The notes: generated by a model not told the origin, from the sequence alone. 64,000 nucleotides of DNA from SIG307 sp964609025 (GCA_964609025.1 CAZSQM010000004.1:78006-142005), one strand, 5' to 3'. Shown: positions 25,446 through 34,217, counted from the first letter of the stretch. Translations and numbers: made by a program.

Positions 25446-27860
25446 TTATTTTGTAACCTTAACCGTTTTCGTAAGCTTTGTAGACTCTTTGTAAGGCTTA
25501 AAAAGCATATAAAGCATCACAAGCAATACGGCAATGGCAACGAGCAGACCGAATACATTAAGATTGCCGGTGAAAGCAGAGCCCACCTGGTAAATCATCA
25601 ACGAAGCCGCATAGGCAAACAGGCATTGATAACCGATGGCAAACCAGGTCCACTTGGCAGAATTCATCTCACGCCGGATTGCACCGATTGCAGCGAAGCA
25701 CGGCGCGCAAAGCAGATTGAATACCAAGAAGGAGTAAGCGGCAAGTTTTGTCATGCCCTCAAAGTCGAGCACTCCAAATACTCCGACTACCTCTTCCTTT
25801 GCAACCAGCCCCATGATGGTAGCGATAGTCGCCTTAATGTTGCCGAAGCCCAGCGGTGCAAAAATCCAGCAGAGTACGCCGCCGATCCTACCGAGAACGC
25901 TGCTCTCCAGTTCCATCTCGGTGCTGAAGGTAAAGGAGCCGTCCTGCACACCGAAGCAGGAGCCTGCCCAAATGATGATAGAGGAAAGCAGGATAATCGT
26001 ACCGGCCTTCTTAATGAAGGACCAGCCGCGCTCCCACATAGAGCGAAGAATATTGCCGACCGTCGGCCAGTGGTAAGCCGGCAGCTCCATAACAAAAGGA
26101 GCAGGCTCGCCGGAAAACATCTTTGTTTTTTTCAGCATAATACCGGACAAAATAATCGCGGCAATCCCAACGAAATATGCGCTGGGAGCAACCCACCATG
26201 CGCCGTGAAACAGTGCGGAGGCAATCAGTGCGATAATCGGCAGCTTTGCGCCGCACGGAATAAAGGTAGTCGTCATAATCGTCATACGGCGGTCACGCTC
26301 ATTTTCAATGGTACGGGACGCCATAACTCCGGGAACACCGCAGCCCGTACCGATTAACATCGGAATAAAGGACTTACCGGAAAGCCCGAACTTGCGGAAG
26401 ATACGGTCAAGCACAAAGGCAATCCGGGACATATAACCACAGGCTTCAAGAAACGCAAGGAGGAGAAAGAGCACAAGCATCTGCGGAACAAAGCCGAGCA
26501 CCGCGCCGACACCGCCGACGATACCGTCAACCAGCAGGCCGCTCAGCCATTCCGGGCTGTTTGCCGCATCCAGTCCGTTCTGAACAAGCACCGGAATGCC
26601 GGGTACCCACACGCCGTATTCGGACGGATCAGGCACGCCTTCTGCTTCTTCCCCGAGCGCCGCGTCATAGAGAGCGGAAATATCATAGCCTCCTTCCGCC
26701 AGTGAATCGGCAAAGGAGCCGTAGGCTTCATCAAAGGCACCAAAATCCTCATCGGCAATCGCAGACCGGATATCCTCCGCGCCAATCACACCTTCCTCGG
26801 CAGCCGCATCCACAAGAGCGCGCAGTTCATCCGTCCAGACATTTTCCGCCGCATAATCGGTCATGGCGTCGTCATAGGCAGAAGAGCCGATTCCGAACAG
26901 ATGCCAGCCATCGCCGAACAAGCCGTCGTTGGTCCAGTCGGTAACATAGGTTCCGACTGTGGAAACGGAGATATAATACACAAGGAACATGATAAGCGCA
27001 AAAATAGGAAGTGCCAGAAAGCGGTTAGTAACAACCTTATCGATTTTATCCGAGGTAGAGAGCTTTCCGGCGGATTTCTTCTTGTAGCACCCCTTCATCA
27101 TTTCGCCGATATAGACATAACGCTCGTTCGTGATAATCGATTCCGCGTCATCCTCCATTTCTTCCTCAACCGCCTTGATATCCTCCTCAATATGCGCAAG
27201 CGTCGTTTTGTCCAGTTTCATTTGTCCGGAAACCTTGTCGTCACGTTCAAAAAGCTTAATGGCGTACCATCTCTGCTGTTCTTCCGGCATACTATGTACT
27301 GCCGCTTCCTCAATGTGTGCGATTGCATGCTCAACCGTACCGGAAAAGGTATGCATCGGAACCGTTTTTCCGTTTTTCACCGCGTCAACGGCAGCCTCGG
27401 CCGCTTCCGTAATGCCGGTACCCTTCAAAGCTGAAATTTCCACAACCTTGCAGCCCAACGCTCTGGACAACTCCGCCGTGTTAATCTTGTCGCCGTTTTT
27501 CCTTACGACATCCATCATGTTGATGGCAACGACCACCGGAATGCCGAGCTCCGTGAGCTGCGTCGTTAAATAAAGATTTCTTTCCAGATTGGTGCCGTCA
27601 ATGATATTCAGTATCGCATCGGGCCGTTCGCCAATCAGATAGTTTCTGGCCACTACCTCCTCCAGTGTGTAAGGAGAAAGGGAATAAATACCGGGAAGGT
27701 CGGTGATAATTACGCCGTCATGCTTTTTCAGCTTACCTTCCTTCTTTTCTACCGTAACGCCGGGCCAGTTACCGACAAACTGGTTGGAACCGGTCAGTGC
27801 GTTAAACAGGGTTGTTTTCCCGCAGTTCGGGTTACCCGCAAGGGCAATTCGCAAATCCAT
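25446..27860 (-). CDS. feoB: Ferrous iron transporter FeoB with an enlarged external loop
   Basis: An 804-residue Fe(II) importer. The N-terminal GTPase has G1 GNPNCGKTT, G3 DLPGIYSLSPYTLEE and G4 NMMDVV; about residues 160-275 form the GDI-like helical domain; the remainder is the membrane channel with two Gate motifs (CGYMSRIAFVLDRIF; FIPCGAKLP). Between the first two membrane helices is an acidic extra loop of about 100 residues (near 310-410) ending VPDPSEYGVWVPGIP, longer than in classical FeoB. The start at 27860 is chosen for GTGAGGA upstream. A palindrome lies in its leader. Confidence 0.95.
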   Translation of the reverse strand: MDLRIALAGNPNCGKTTLFNALTGSNQFVGNWPGVTVEKKEGKLKKHDGVIITDLPGIYSLSPYTLEEVVARNYLIGERPDAILNIIDGTNLERNLYLTTQLTELGIPVVVAINMMDVVRKNGDKINTAELSRALGCKVVEISALKGTGITEAAEAAVDAVKNGKTVPMHTFSGTVEHAIAHIEEAAVHSMPEEQQRWYAIKLFERDDKVSGQMKLDKTTLAHIEEDIKAVEEEMEDDAESIITNERYVYIGEMMKGCYKKKSAGKLSTSDKIDKVVTNRFLALPIFALIMFLVYYISVSTVGTYVTDWTNDGLFGDGWHLFGIGSSAYDDAMTDYAAENVWTDELRALVDAAAEEGVIGAEDIRSAIADEDFGAFDEAYGSFADSLAEGGYDISALYDAALGEEAEGVPDPSEYGVWVPGIPVLVQNGLDAANSPEWLSGLLVDGIVGGVGAVLGFVPQMLVLFLLLAFLEACGYMSRIAFVLDRIFRKFGLSGKSFIPMLIGTGCGVPGVMASRTIENERDRRMTIMTTTFIPCGAKLPIIALIASALFHGAWWVAPSAYFVGIAAIILSGIMLKKTKMFSGEPAPFVMELPAYHWPTVGNILRSMWERGWSFIKKAGTIILLSSIIIWAGSCFGVQDGSFTFSTEMELESSVLGRIGGVLCWIFAPLGFGNIKATIATIMGLVAKEEVVGVFGVLDFEGMTKLAAYSFLVFNLLCAPCFAAIGAIRREMNSAKWTWFAIGYQCLFAYAASLMIYQVGSAFTGNLNVFGLLVAIAVLLVMLYMLFKPYKESTKLTKTVKVTK

Positions 27861-27882
27861 AGATTCTTTCCTCACTTTCTTG

Positions 27883-27898
27883 ATTAGCATCGGCTAAC
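27883..27898. promoter_or_regulatory. GTTAGC-N4-GCTAAC palindrome, site d
   Basis: ATTAGC-ATCG-GCTAAC, one outer mismatch, 22 bases upstream of the feoB start codon. Confidence 0.7.
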
Positions 27899-27946
27899 CA
27901 ATAATCAAAATAATACGGGGAAGTTTTCCCCTTTCATAACACGCCT

Positions 27947-28168
27947 TTACTCAATCTCAATCATTTCCGCGTCCGCCTTGCGAATCGAAAGCTCATAACC
28001 GCGGACGGTCACCTCGATCGGATCTCCGAGCGGCGCAACCTTGCGAATACGCACCTCCACCCCTTTTGTCAACCCCATATCCATGATGCGGCGTTTGACA
28101 GCTCCTTCTCCGTGGAGTTTTACCACCCTGACCGTATCACCGACATTTGCCTGTCGCAGCGTTTTCAT
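27947..28168 (-). CDS. feoA: FeoA protein, second copy
   Basis: A 73-residue SH3-like protein (RQANVGDTVRVVKLHGEGAV; RRIMDMGLTKGVEVRI; GDPIEVTVRGYELSIR) of the FeoA family, which binds or modulates FeoB. AAGGAGG lies before the ATG at 28168. It is closer to classical FeoA than its neighbour at 28220 and lies 86 bases before feoB. Confidence 0.92.
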   Translation of the reverse strand: MKTLRQANVGDTVRVVKLHGEGAVKRRIMDMGLTKGVEVRIRKVAPLGDPIEVTVRGYELSIRKADAEMIEIE

Positions 28169-28219
28169 GCCTGTTTTCCTCCTTGCTTCATAATTTTTAA
28201 GTACCACTGCCGCAGAAAA

Positions 28220-28432
28220 TCAGATCATAATCCTCTGCGCCATTTCCTTACTGATTGCGATGCGGGATTCCTTGACCTTCACAATGACATTGCCGCCGAT
28301 TGTGTTAATCACCGTGACCGCCCCTCCCACGACGAAGCCAAGGTTTTCAAGATGTGCCTTAACCTCTTGTTTTCCTCCGATTTTTTTGATAACATTTTCT
28401 TCCCCAGCCTCTGCAAGTGTAAGCGGCATCAT
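28220..28432 (-). CDS. feoA: FeoA protein, first copy
   Basis: A 70-residue FeoA-type protein (PLTLAEAGEENVIKKIGG; HLENLGFVVGGAVTVI; GNVIVKVKESRIAISKEMA). Paired FeoA genes before feoB are common in Clostridia. AAGGAGG precedes the ATG at 28432 (an ATG at 28429 is equally possible). It is first gene of the feo transcript, under the promoter at 28517-28545 and two palindromes. Confidence 0.92.
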   Translation of the reverse strand: MMPLTLAEAGEENVIKKIGGKQEVKAHLENLGFVVGGAVTVINTIGGNVIVKVKESRIAISKEMAQRIMI

Positions 28433-28458
28433 TCTTCTACCTCCTTGGATCATCCAGG

Positions 28459-28474
28459 ATTAGCATATGCTAAC
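28459..28474. promoter_or_regulatory. GTTAGC-N4-GCTAAC palindrome, site e
   Basis: ATTAGC-ATAT-GCTAAC; nearly symmetric to its centre. It lies 27 bases before the first feoA start. Confidence 0.75.
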
Positions 28475-28484
28475 TTAAAAGTCA

Positions 28485-28516
28485 AATAAATGGTTAGGCT
28501 CTGCTAACCATTTATT
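28485..28516. promoter_or_regulatory. Extended palindrome containing site f at the feo promoter
   Basis: AATAAATGGTTAG (28485-28497) and CTAACCATTTATT (28504-28516) are perfect 13-bp arms around GCTCTG. The core 28493-28508 is the GTTAGC-N4-GCTAAC motif with one changed base. It begins immediately past the -10 box. Confidence 0.8.
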
Positions 28517-28545
28517 ATTATAGTCAATGAAATCTCATTTGTCAA
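28517..28545 (-). promoter_or_regulatory. Consensus promoter of the feoA-feoA-feoB operon
   Basis: On the minus strand, TTGACA (28540-28545), 17 bases, TATAAT (28517-28522). Confidence 0.85.
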
Positions 28546-28563
28546 TCGTTTTTTTAAGATTGC

Positions 28564-28938
28564 TCATTTCAGCAATTCGTCCGTCAGACGAATAATTTCG
28601 GGAGCAATCTTTTCCCGTTCTTTTTTCATTATCTTTTGATAAACAGGATATGCCAGAGCCACGACCGCCATACCGATCAGGCCGATAATGATACCGGGAA
28701 TAAACCACAGTCCCTGCCAAACCATAGCGCAACACATTCCGATCCCCATAATCAAAGCACCGATAATACCCACGAAGATAGATACGGCGGTCGCTTTTTC
28801 GGTAACGCCGGCATCTAAACGGCGCAGCTGTTCCATTTTATCTTCTTCTGCCACATACTTTTTGCGAATCCGATTTACCTCTTCCTGCTCTTTGGCGGAA
28901 TAAGTATAACTGAATTTTTCTTTCTCCTGATTTTTCAT
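28564..28938 (-). CDS. Two-helix membrane protein, paralogue of 31785-32153
   Basis: A 124-residue protein: charged helical N terminus (RIRKKYVAEEDKMEQLRRLD), two membrane helices (FVGIIGALIMGIGMCCAMV; FIPGIIIGLIGMAVVALAYP), then PVYQKIMKKEREKIAPEI. The protein at 31785 has the same plan and shared phrases (GIIIGL, YP+Y+ at the end of helix 2), so the two are duplicates flanking the two-component genes. Function unknown; a membrane stress accessory is plausible. Confidence 0.75.
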   Translation of the reverse strand: MKNQEKEKFSYTYSAKEQEEVNRIRKKYVAEEDKMEQLRRLDAGVTEKATAVSIFVGIIGALIMGIGMCCAMVWQGLWFIPGIIIGLIGMAVVALAYPVYQKIMKKEREKIAPEIIRLTDELLK

Positions 28939-29008
28939 TATGCTTTTCTCCTTTTAAATTCTGAATGTATGATACTATCTGCTTGTTTCTATCGTGATAA
29001 AGTTATGT

Positions 29009-29908
29009 TTAAGAATTATTAACACTCAGCTTTTTTAATTCTTTGTTTGTGTGTACAATGATATAAACAGACATCGTTACTACAATTACACACACTCCTG
29101 CACCGGTTGCTCCAACCATGATCTGATTGAAATGAGGCGTTTTGTTTTCAGTGCCGAACTGAGAAAGCATAGCGGTTGTAAGCGACAGCATAGAAACCAA
29201 AGCCGCCGCTAAGCTGATTGATTTTGCCGTCGACATTACAGGACTGTTATACTTGCGGTACTTAAAGATATTGATAATCGAGTTGACAGTAACATAAAAT
29301 GTGTACATTGCCATTATATATATCAGCATACCGTTGTATTTAAATCCTTTGTCTTGAACAATTACCAGAATTACGACGCCGGAAAGTGCAAGGTTTACCG
29401 TCATGAGGATCATGCCGCAGAGTCTTGAGCGCTTGAGTTCCTTTACACGGTCATTGCCGATACCTACCCGGTCTACAAACCGGAGCAGCAAAAAACGCAT
29501 GACTGCTAAAATTATGTAATAAGCTGCAAGGGTGATTGACCATACCGAACGATACCAAATACCGATAAACAAATTGACTGCCGCATACACAAGATTAATC
29601 CCCAGAGATACATAGAGGGAAAAATGAGTTCTGTATGCCGCATCGGTCATGTACCTGTTGCCGAATTTATTGTCGTAAATCTTCTGTTTTACATTCCGAT
29701 AATAACCCGGAAACGCCAAAATACAGGCAATGCAAATGACAGAAAGCGAGTAAAATGCCAGTACATATACCACATAGGCAATCGGTGAAGTATCCAAACC
29801 CTTTACAAAAACAGCAACCAATGCGGCGGTACTGATAACAGCTAATAGGAGCATCAGCCATACCGGTGGGAAAAGCAGTTTTTTACCGACTTTCTTCCAG
29901 TCTATCAT
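29009..29908 (-). CDS. Multi-pass membrane protein linked to the two-component system
   Basis: A 299-residue protein with about eight hydrophobic segments, starting MIDWKKVGKKLLFPPVWLML. No family was recognised with confidence. It begins one base past the histidine-kinase stop codon, so it is translationally linked to kinase and regulator and may be their sensor partner or target. The region is visibly AT-rich. Confidence 0.75.
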   Translation of the reverse strand: MIDWKKVGKKLLFPPVWLMLLLAVISTAALVAVFVKGLDTSPIAYVVYVLAFYSLSVICIACILAFPGYYRNVKQKIYDNKFGNRYMTDAAYRTHFSLYVSLGINLVYAAVNLFIGIWYRSVWSITLAAYYIILAVMRFLLLRFVDRVGIGNDRVKELKRSRLCGMILMTVNLALSGVVILVIVQDKGFKYNGMLIYIMAMYTFYVTVNSIINIFKYRKYNSPVMSTAKSISLAAALVSMLSLTTAMLSQFGTENKTPHFNQIMVGATGAGVCVIVVTMSVYIIVHTNKELKKLSVNNS

Positions 29909-29909
29909 A

Positions 29910-30959
29910 TCAGAACCTCCGTATTTTTACAGTGAACGTGCTGCCTTGTCCGTAAACGCTTTCTACACCGATTTCGCCCTGCATAATATCTACAACCCGC
30001 TTTACAAGGGCAAGGCCCAGACCGTTGCCCTGTGTTAAATGCGAGGTATCGCCCTGATAGAATTTATCAAAAATGCGGGCACCGACTTCCGGTTTCATAC
30101 CGCAGCCGGTATCGGAAACTTTTACGATTGCGTATTTTTCGTCGGCAGTAAGCACTACCCCGACGGTCCCTCCGTCTTCGGTAAACTTAAAGGCATTGGA
30201 GAGCAGGTTATTCCAGACAAGCGTAAGTAACTCCGCGTCTGCACGGATACTCACCCCATCGGGGATGTCGGTATCCAGATTAATGTTCTTTTTCTCCCAC
30301 ACATTTTCAAACTGTAAAAGACATTCCACAAGCTGTTCACTAAGGTCATATTCCTTCATGGCAGGAAATATCTGTTGGTTTTCCAGCTTATTCAGTTTCA
30401 AAATGTTTGTAATCAAATGCGCCAGTCTGCGGCAGGCCTCACTAACGGACTTTGCATACTCAATCCGTTTTTCTTCGCTCAGTCCCGGCTGCTGAAGCAT
30501 CGTGCCATAGTTCTGCATAACGGCAAGGGGAGTTTTTAGCTCATGCGACACATTGGAAATAAAATCCGTACGCAGGCTTTCCACGCCGGAAAGCTCTCTT
30601 GCAAGCTCATTGATACTCTCCGCTATTTCACCGAACTTGCTGTATTTTCCGGCAAGGACGGATTCGGATATTCTCGCATTATAGTCGCCGTTTGTTAACC
30701 GGTCGAGCACCTTTTGTATCTCTCTGACCGGCCGGTCGACCGTGAGCCTGCGGCGAATTACAGCTCCGATTGTAAAGAGCAGCGTCAAAAACAGCACATT
30801 AAAGAACGTTACGATTGCCGCAAAACGAATCTGTGTTTCCTGTATTTCTCCGAAATTCCGGAAAAATAAAAGAAACGAAACTGTGATGACAAAAGCACAC
30901 AGCAAAAAATAAATAAAAAAAGTAATGAGATAGGAATGAATCGCTTTCAATAGTTTCAT
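29910..30959 (-). CDS. Sensor histidine kinase
   Basis: A 349-residue membrane kinase: two hydrophobic segments (about 8-30 and 45-65) with a very short external loop, a HAMP linker (about 70-120), the phospho-acceptor FISNVSHELKTPLAVM near residue 140, N-box NNLLSNAFKFTEDGG, G1 DTGCGM and G2 GNGLGLALVKRVVD. The short outer loop suggests sensing inside the membrane or through a partner such as the membrane protein downstream. It overlaps the response-regulator stop by 4 bases. Confidence 0.93.
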   Translation of the reverse strand: MKLLKAIHSYLITFFIYFLLCAFVITVSFLLFFRNFGEIQETQIRFAAIVTFFNVLFLTLLFTIGAVIRRRLTVDRPVREIQKVLDRLTNGDYNARISESVLAGKYSKFGEIAESINELARELSGVESLRTDFISNVSHELKTPLAVMQNYGTMLQQPGLSEEKRIEYAKSVSEACRRLAHLITNILKLNKLENQQIFPAMKEYDLSEQLVECLLQFENVWEKKNINLDTDIPDGVSIRADAELLTLVWNNLLSNAFKFTEDGGTVGVVLTADEKYAIVKVSDTGCGMKPEVGARIFDKFYQGDTSHLTQGNGLGLALVKRVVDIMQGEIGVESVYGQGSTFTVKIRRF

Positions 30960-31627
30960 TTTAATACCGCCTTATATCCCAATCCGTGAACGGTTACGAT
31001 TTCAAAAGAATCGCAGTCACCGAGTTTGCCGCGCAGCTTTGTCATATACACATCGACCGTACGGGGGCCGGAGGGAGTATCCGCATCCCAAAATTCATCC
31101 ATCAACTGTTGACGGGTAAAGGTTTTCTTCGGATAGGACAAGAGCTTGTATAACAGATTGAATTCACGCGTGGTAAGCTGAATTTCCTCCTCCTTCAGAT
31201 ACGCGGTATGCTCATCGGCGTCCATCGTAAAATCACCGATCTCAAGCCTGCGGCTGGATGCGATTTTGGAGCGGCGGAGCAGCGCACCGATACGCAAAAA
31301 CAGCTCGTCAAGATCGATGGGTTTTACCATATAATCGTCAATGCCTACCCGGTAGCCGCGCTGCTTGGATGCGAAATCATCCCGCGCCGTCATAAACAGA
31401 ATCGGAATATCCTCATTCAGAGAACGAACCGTTTTAGCAAACTCAAATCCATCTACCCCCGGCATCATAATGTCGGATACAATCAAATCGAACATTTTAT
31501 TATACATAGCGTCATAGGCCTCCTCCGCATTCAGGCACCCGGTTGCCTCATAGCCGCTTTGATTCAGAAAAGAACACACCGTTCTGTTCAAATCTTTATC
31601 ATCTTCTACAACTAATATTTGAAACAT
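30956..31627 (-). CDS. OmpR-family response regulator
   Basis: A 223-residue regulator: receiver domain with acidic pair VEDDKDL and phospho-acceptor Asp in DLIVSDIMMPGVDG, the Lys in DDYMVKPID, and a winged-helix domain (LTTREFNLLYKLLSYPKKT; RTVDVYMTKLRGKL). Partner of the overlapping kinase. Likely controls nearby envelope genes (membrane proteins, cardiolipin synthase), which is inference from position. Confidence 0.94.
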   Translation of the reverse strand: MFQILVVEDDKDLNRTVCSFLNQSGYEATGCLNAEEAYDAMYNKMFDLIVSDIMMPGVDGFEFAKTVRSLNEDIPILFMTARDDFASKQRGYRVGIDDYMVKPIDLDELFLRIGALLRRSKIASSRRLEIGDFTMDADEHTAYLKEEEIQLTTREFNLLYKLLSYPKKTFTRQQLMDEFWDADTPSGPRTVDVYMTKLRGKLGDCDSFEIVTVHGLGYKAVLK

Positions 31628-31711
31628 GAACGTACCTCCTTTTGCATTTCGATTTATTCTAACACAGAAATGTTAAAGTTTTGTTTACGTTTTGCTCTTT
31701 TTGAAAATTTT

Positions 31712-31746
31712 TAAAAAAACAGAGCACCGTCTGTGAAGCGCTCTGC
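31712..31746 (-). terminator. Terminator after the gene at 31785
   Basis: CAGAGCGCTT...GGTGCTCTG forms a hairpin followed on the minus strand by seven T residues. It separates the two-helix protein gene from the two-component operon. Confidence 0.65.
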
Positions 31747-31784
31747 TTTTACTATTATGATAATCTCAATTTCTTCCACCGCTC

Positions 31785-32153
31785 TTAGCGGTTACCCATG
31801 ATTTTATCGCTGAGCTTCATAATCTGATCCGCGTATTTGTTCTTGCGGCTGTTCAGGATGCCCTTGTAGATGGGATAGTTGATGATTGCCATAAATAAAC
31901 CTACAAGGCCGATGATAATACCGGGAGCCATTGTGCTACTCATACCGAGGGTGGTTCCGATGTCGGTCATAACAAGGCTCATGCCGCTTCCCATAATGAT
32001 AGCGCTGATGCCGCCGAACAGGTAAGCAAACACATTTGCGGGACGCTTCACCTTCGCATCAAGTTCTTTCAGCGCATCCAGCTCGGTGTGTTCTTTTTCG
32101 GTGTACTGGGTGCGAATCTTCTGTACCAAATATTCCTGATCGTTTCTGTTCAT
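31785..32153 (-). CDS. Two-helix membrane protein, paralogue of 28564-28938
   Basis: A 122-residue protein: charged helical start (RNDQEYLVQKIRTQYTEKEH), helices FAYLFGGISAIIMGSGMSLV and MAPGIIIGLVGLFMAIINYP, then IYKGILNSRKNKYADQIMKL. Same plan as the protein at 28564. The ATG at 32153 has AAAGAGG upstream; the longer frame to 32240 is not supported. It lies between the two-component genes and cardiolipin synthase. Confidence 0.75.
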   Translation of the reverse strand: MNRNDQEYLVQKIRTQYTEKEHTELDALKELDAKVKRPANVFAYLFGGISAIIMGSGMSLVMTDIGTTLGMSSTMAPGIIIGLVGLFMAIINYPIYKGILNSRKNKYADQIMKLSDKIMGNR

Positions 32154-32258
32154 AACTGTTACCTCTTTCTTCGTAGTTTGTTTTTGATGAGTATAGAATA
32201 GCTGCCGTTTGTTCAGGAAATGCTTCGAAAATGTTTGCATTTTGTTAATTCAAACTTT

Positions 32259-33824
32259 TTACAGCATCGGCGCAAAAATACGAACCACCGCACGGATAAA
32301 TCTTTGAATCAAATTGGTTTTCAGCATATCCGGTGTCACTTTGATACTCTTTTCAAAAGTAGCTTCAATGTCGCTCCTTAGGGCGCCGATGGATTCACAC
32401 CGATACATCCACACACCGTTTTCAAAATGATGAACAAGGCTTCTGTAATCAAGGTTAATCGTTCCAATCATAGCATATTCATCATCGGCAAGGTAAGATT
32501 TCGCGTGGATAAAACCGGGTTCGTACTCATAGATATGCACACCCGCATCCATCAGCCGTTTGTAAAAACTCCGCGTCATACCGAATACGAGCTTTTTGTC
32601 GGGAATATGCGGGACGATAATTCTGACATCCACTCCGCGAAGGGATGCATTTTCAATACTTTGGCACAAATCGTTATCGATGATGAGATAAGGCGTTGTC
32701 ATAAATACATAGCGCGTAGCGCTGTTCAGCATATTCTGAATCACGCTCTTGCCGACTCTGCGCGTATAAAGAGGATGCGGGCCGTCGCCAAAGGGGATTA
32801 TGTAACCCTCCTCTCTCATCGCGCTCTGTGTAGGAAACAGCTCTGCCTTTATTTCGGGCATTTTCTTTACATTGATGCCGAAGTCAATCAGGAACAGTTT
32901 TGTCAGTTCCCACACCGCTTCACCCTCAAGACGAATCGCTGTATCCTTCCAATGACCGTGCTTTTCAAATTCATTGATATATTCGTCTGCGAGATTGATG
33001 CCGCCGGTGTAACCGACCTTACCGTCAATCACGGCAATTTTGCGGTGACTGCGGTTGTTAAATTCGCTGTCGGCATTCCCGCGCAGTCTTGAAAACGGAG
33101 TTGCTTCAATACCGTAGGATTTGAGAGTTTTGCAGTAATCTCCGGGCAGAGTCATCATACAACCGACATCATCATAGACAACCTTAACATCGACGCCCTC
33201 TGCTGCTTTGGCTTTCAGAATATCCAGTATCGAATTCCAAAACCTGCCTTCCTCGATAATGAAGTATTCCATATAAATAAACCTTTCCGCTTTACAAAGA
33301 TCAGCAAGCAGCCGAGGATGCATAGCTTCCCCCAGCGGGAAATAGGTCTGCTTCGTATCGGTAAACAAATGCGCTTCCGCAATGTTGCACAGCATGCTTG
33401 CCTGAGCTGCGGCAACCGGATTTTCACTGTATATTTTCTCAAACAGTTTGCCGTCATCCTTGTGATATGCGTTATCCTTCAAGGCGTTCAGCCGTCTGAC
33501 ATACTTGCGCTTGAGCTTACGGGAATAGAAAATGAAATAAAGCATAAATCCGGCAACCGGCAAAACCATCACTAACAAAAGCCACGGAACCTTATAATCG
33601 GGGTTGTCGTCCGAGGCAATTATGTTTATAACGCAGGCGATTTCCGTGAGCCAACACAGGACATAAAAATACGGCACATAACAGCAGAGAGTTATGACAA
33701 TTCCGATGATTGCCGCCACTTCAACTATCGTAATAAGCATGGCAAGGATATATCGAAACGGAATGTAATCATATTCCCGTTCCACTTCCTTTTCGTTTAC
33801 ATGATACCGAATCGTTCGTTTCAT
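32259..33824 (-). CDS. cls: Cardiolipin synthase (phospholipase D family)
   Basis: A 521-residue membrane enzyme joining phosphatidylglycerol molecules. Two N-terminal membrane segments (ILAMLITIVEVAAIIGIVIT; YFYVLCWLTEIACVINI), a PLDc_N-like motif, then two HKD motifs: SHRKIAVIDGKVGYTGG (His-x-Lys present as HRK) and HAKSYLADDEYAMIGTINLD. C-terminal RFIRAVVRIFAPML is normal for the family. It overlaps the small repeat protein gene by 4 bases, so those two are co-translated. Confidence 0.93.
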   Translation of the reverse strand: MKRTIRYHVNEKEVEREYDYIPFRYILAMLITIVEVAAIIGIVITLCCYVPYFYVLCWLTEIACVINIIASDDNPDYKVPWLLLVMVLPVAGFMLYFIFYSRKLKRKYVRRLNALKDNAYHKDDGKLFEKIYSENPVAAAQASMLCNIAEAHLFTDTKQTYFPLGEAMHPRLLADLCKAERFIYMEYFIIEEGRFWNSILDILKAKAAEGVDVKVVYDDVGCMMTLPGDYCKTLKSYGIEATPFSRLRGNADSEFNNRSHRKIAVIDGKVGYTGGINLADEYINEFEKHGHWKDTAIRLEGEAVWELTKLFLIDFGINVKKMPEIKAELFPTQSAMREEGYIIPFGDGPHPLYTRRVGKSVIQNMLNSATRYVFMTTPYLIIDNDLCQSIENASLRGVDVRIIVPHIPDKKLVFGMTRSFYKRLMDAGVHIYEYEPGFIHAKSYLADDEYAMIGTINLDYRSLVHHFENGVWMYRCESIGALRSDIEATFEKSIKVTPDMLKTNLIQRFIRAVVRIFAPML

Positions 33825-34045
33825 CTCTTGTCATCACATCCGGATAAACGCTTTTTCGCATCTTCTACGGACTCGCCCTCTTTTGCGAAGAGTTTTTCAA
33901 CGCACTTGTCGGTTACCTTTTCAAAACCTTCAACGACTCCGGTTTCGATTTTCTTATAACCTTGAACGACTCCTTCTTCAATTTTCTTGTAGCCTCCGAC
34001 TACTGCCTCTGCAATCTTTTCGTTTACTTCAACAATTTTAGACAT
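33821..34045 (-). CDS. Small amphipathic repeat protein upstream of cls
   Basis: A 74-residue protein with three tandem 11-residue units: VVGGYKKIEEG, VVQGYKKIETG, VVEGFEKVTDK. These predict an amphipathic helix of apolipoprotein or LEA type that could lie on a membrane surface. A Cys pair lies in the C-terminal half. It overlaps cls by 4 bases (ATGA). No known function; membrane binding linked to cardiolipin is my inference. Confidence 0.75.
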   Translation of the reverse strand: MSKIVEVNEKIAEAVVGGYKKIEEGVVQGYKKIETGVVEGFEKVTDKCVEKLFAKEGESVEDAKKRLSGCDDKR

Positions 34046-34217
34046 GTGGGTATCTCCTTTTCTTTTTTATTGTTTTGAATGTTTCTAATACCTTTTTTGG
34101 CTTCTCGGTTTATGAATTGATTATATGATACGGTTGTTTTTAAAAGATTTGCAAAATATTTGAGAAATGTTAATCTCGACTTTTTTCATCGAACTTATCG
34201 TAATCTTTTTAATAGTA

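Noticed and set aside
25407..26357. Long plus-strand ORF opposite feoB
   Set aside because: Antisense to the strongly supported FeoB; composition (Arg, His, Gln-rich) is typical of an overlapping shadow.
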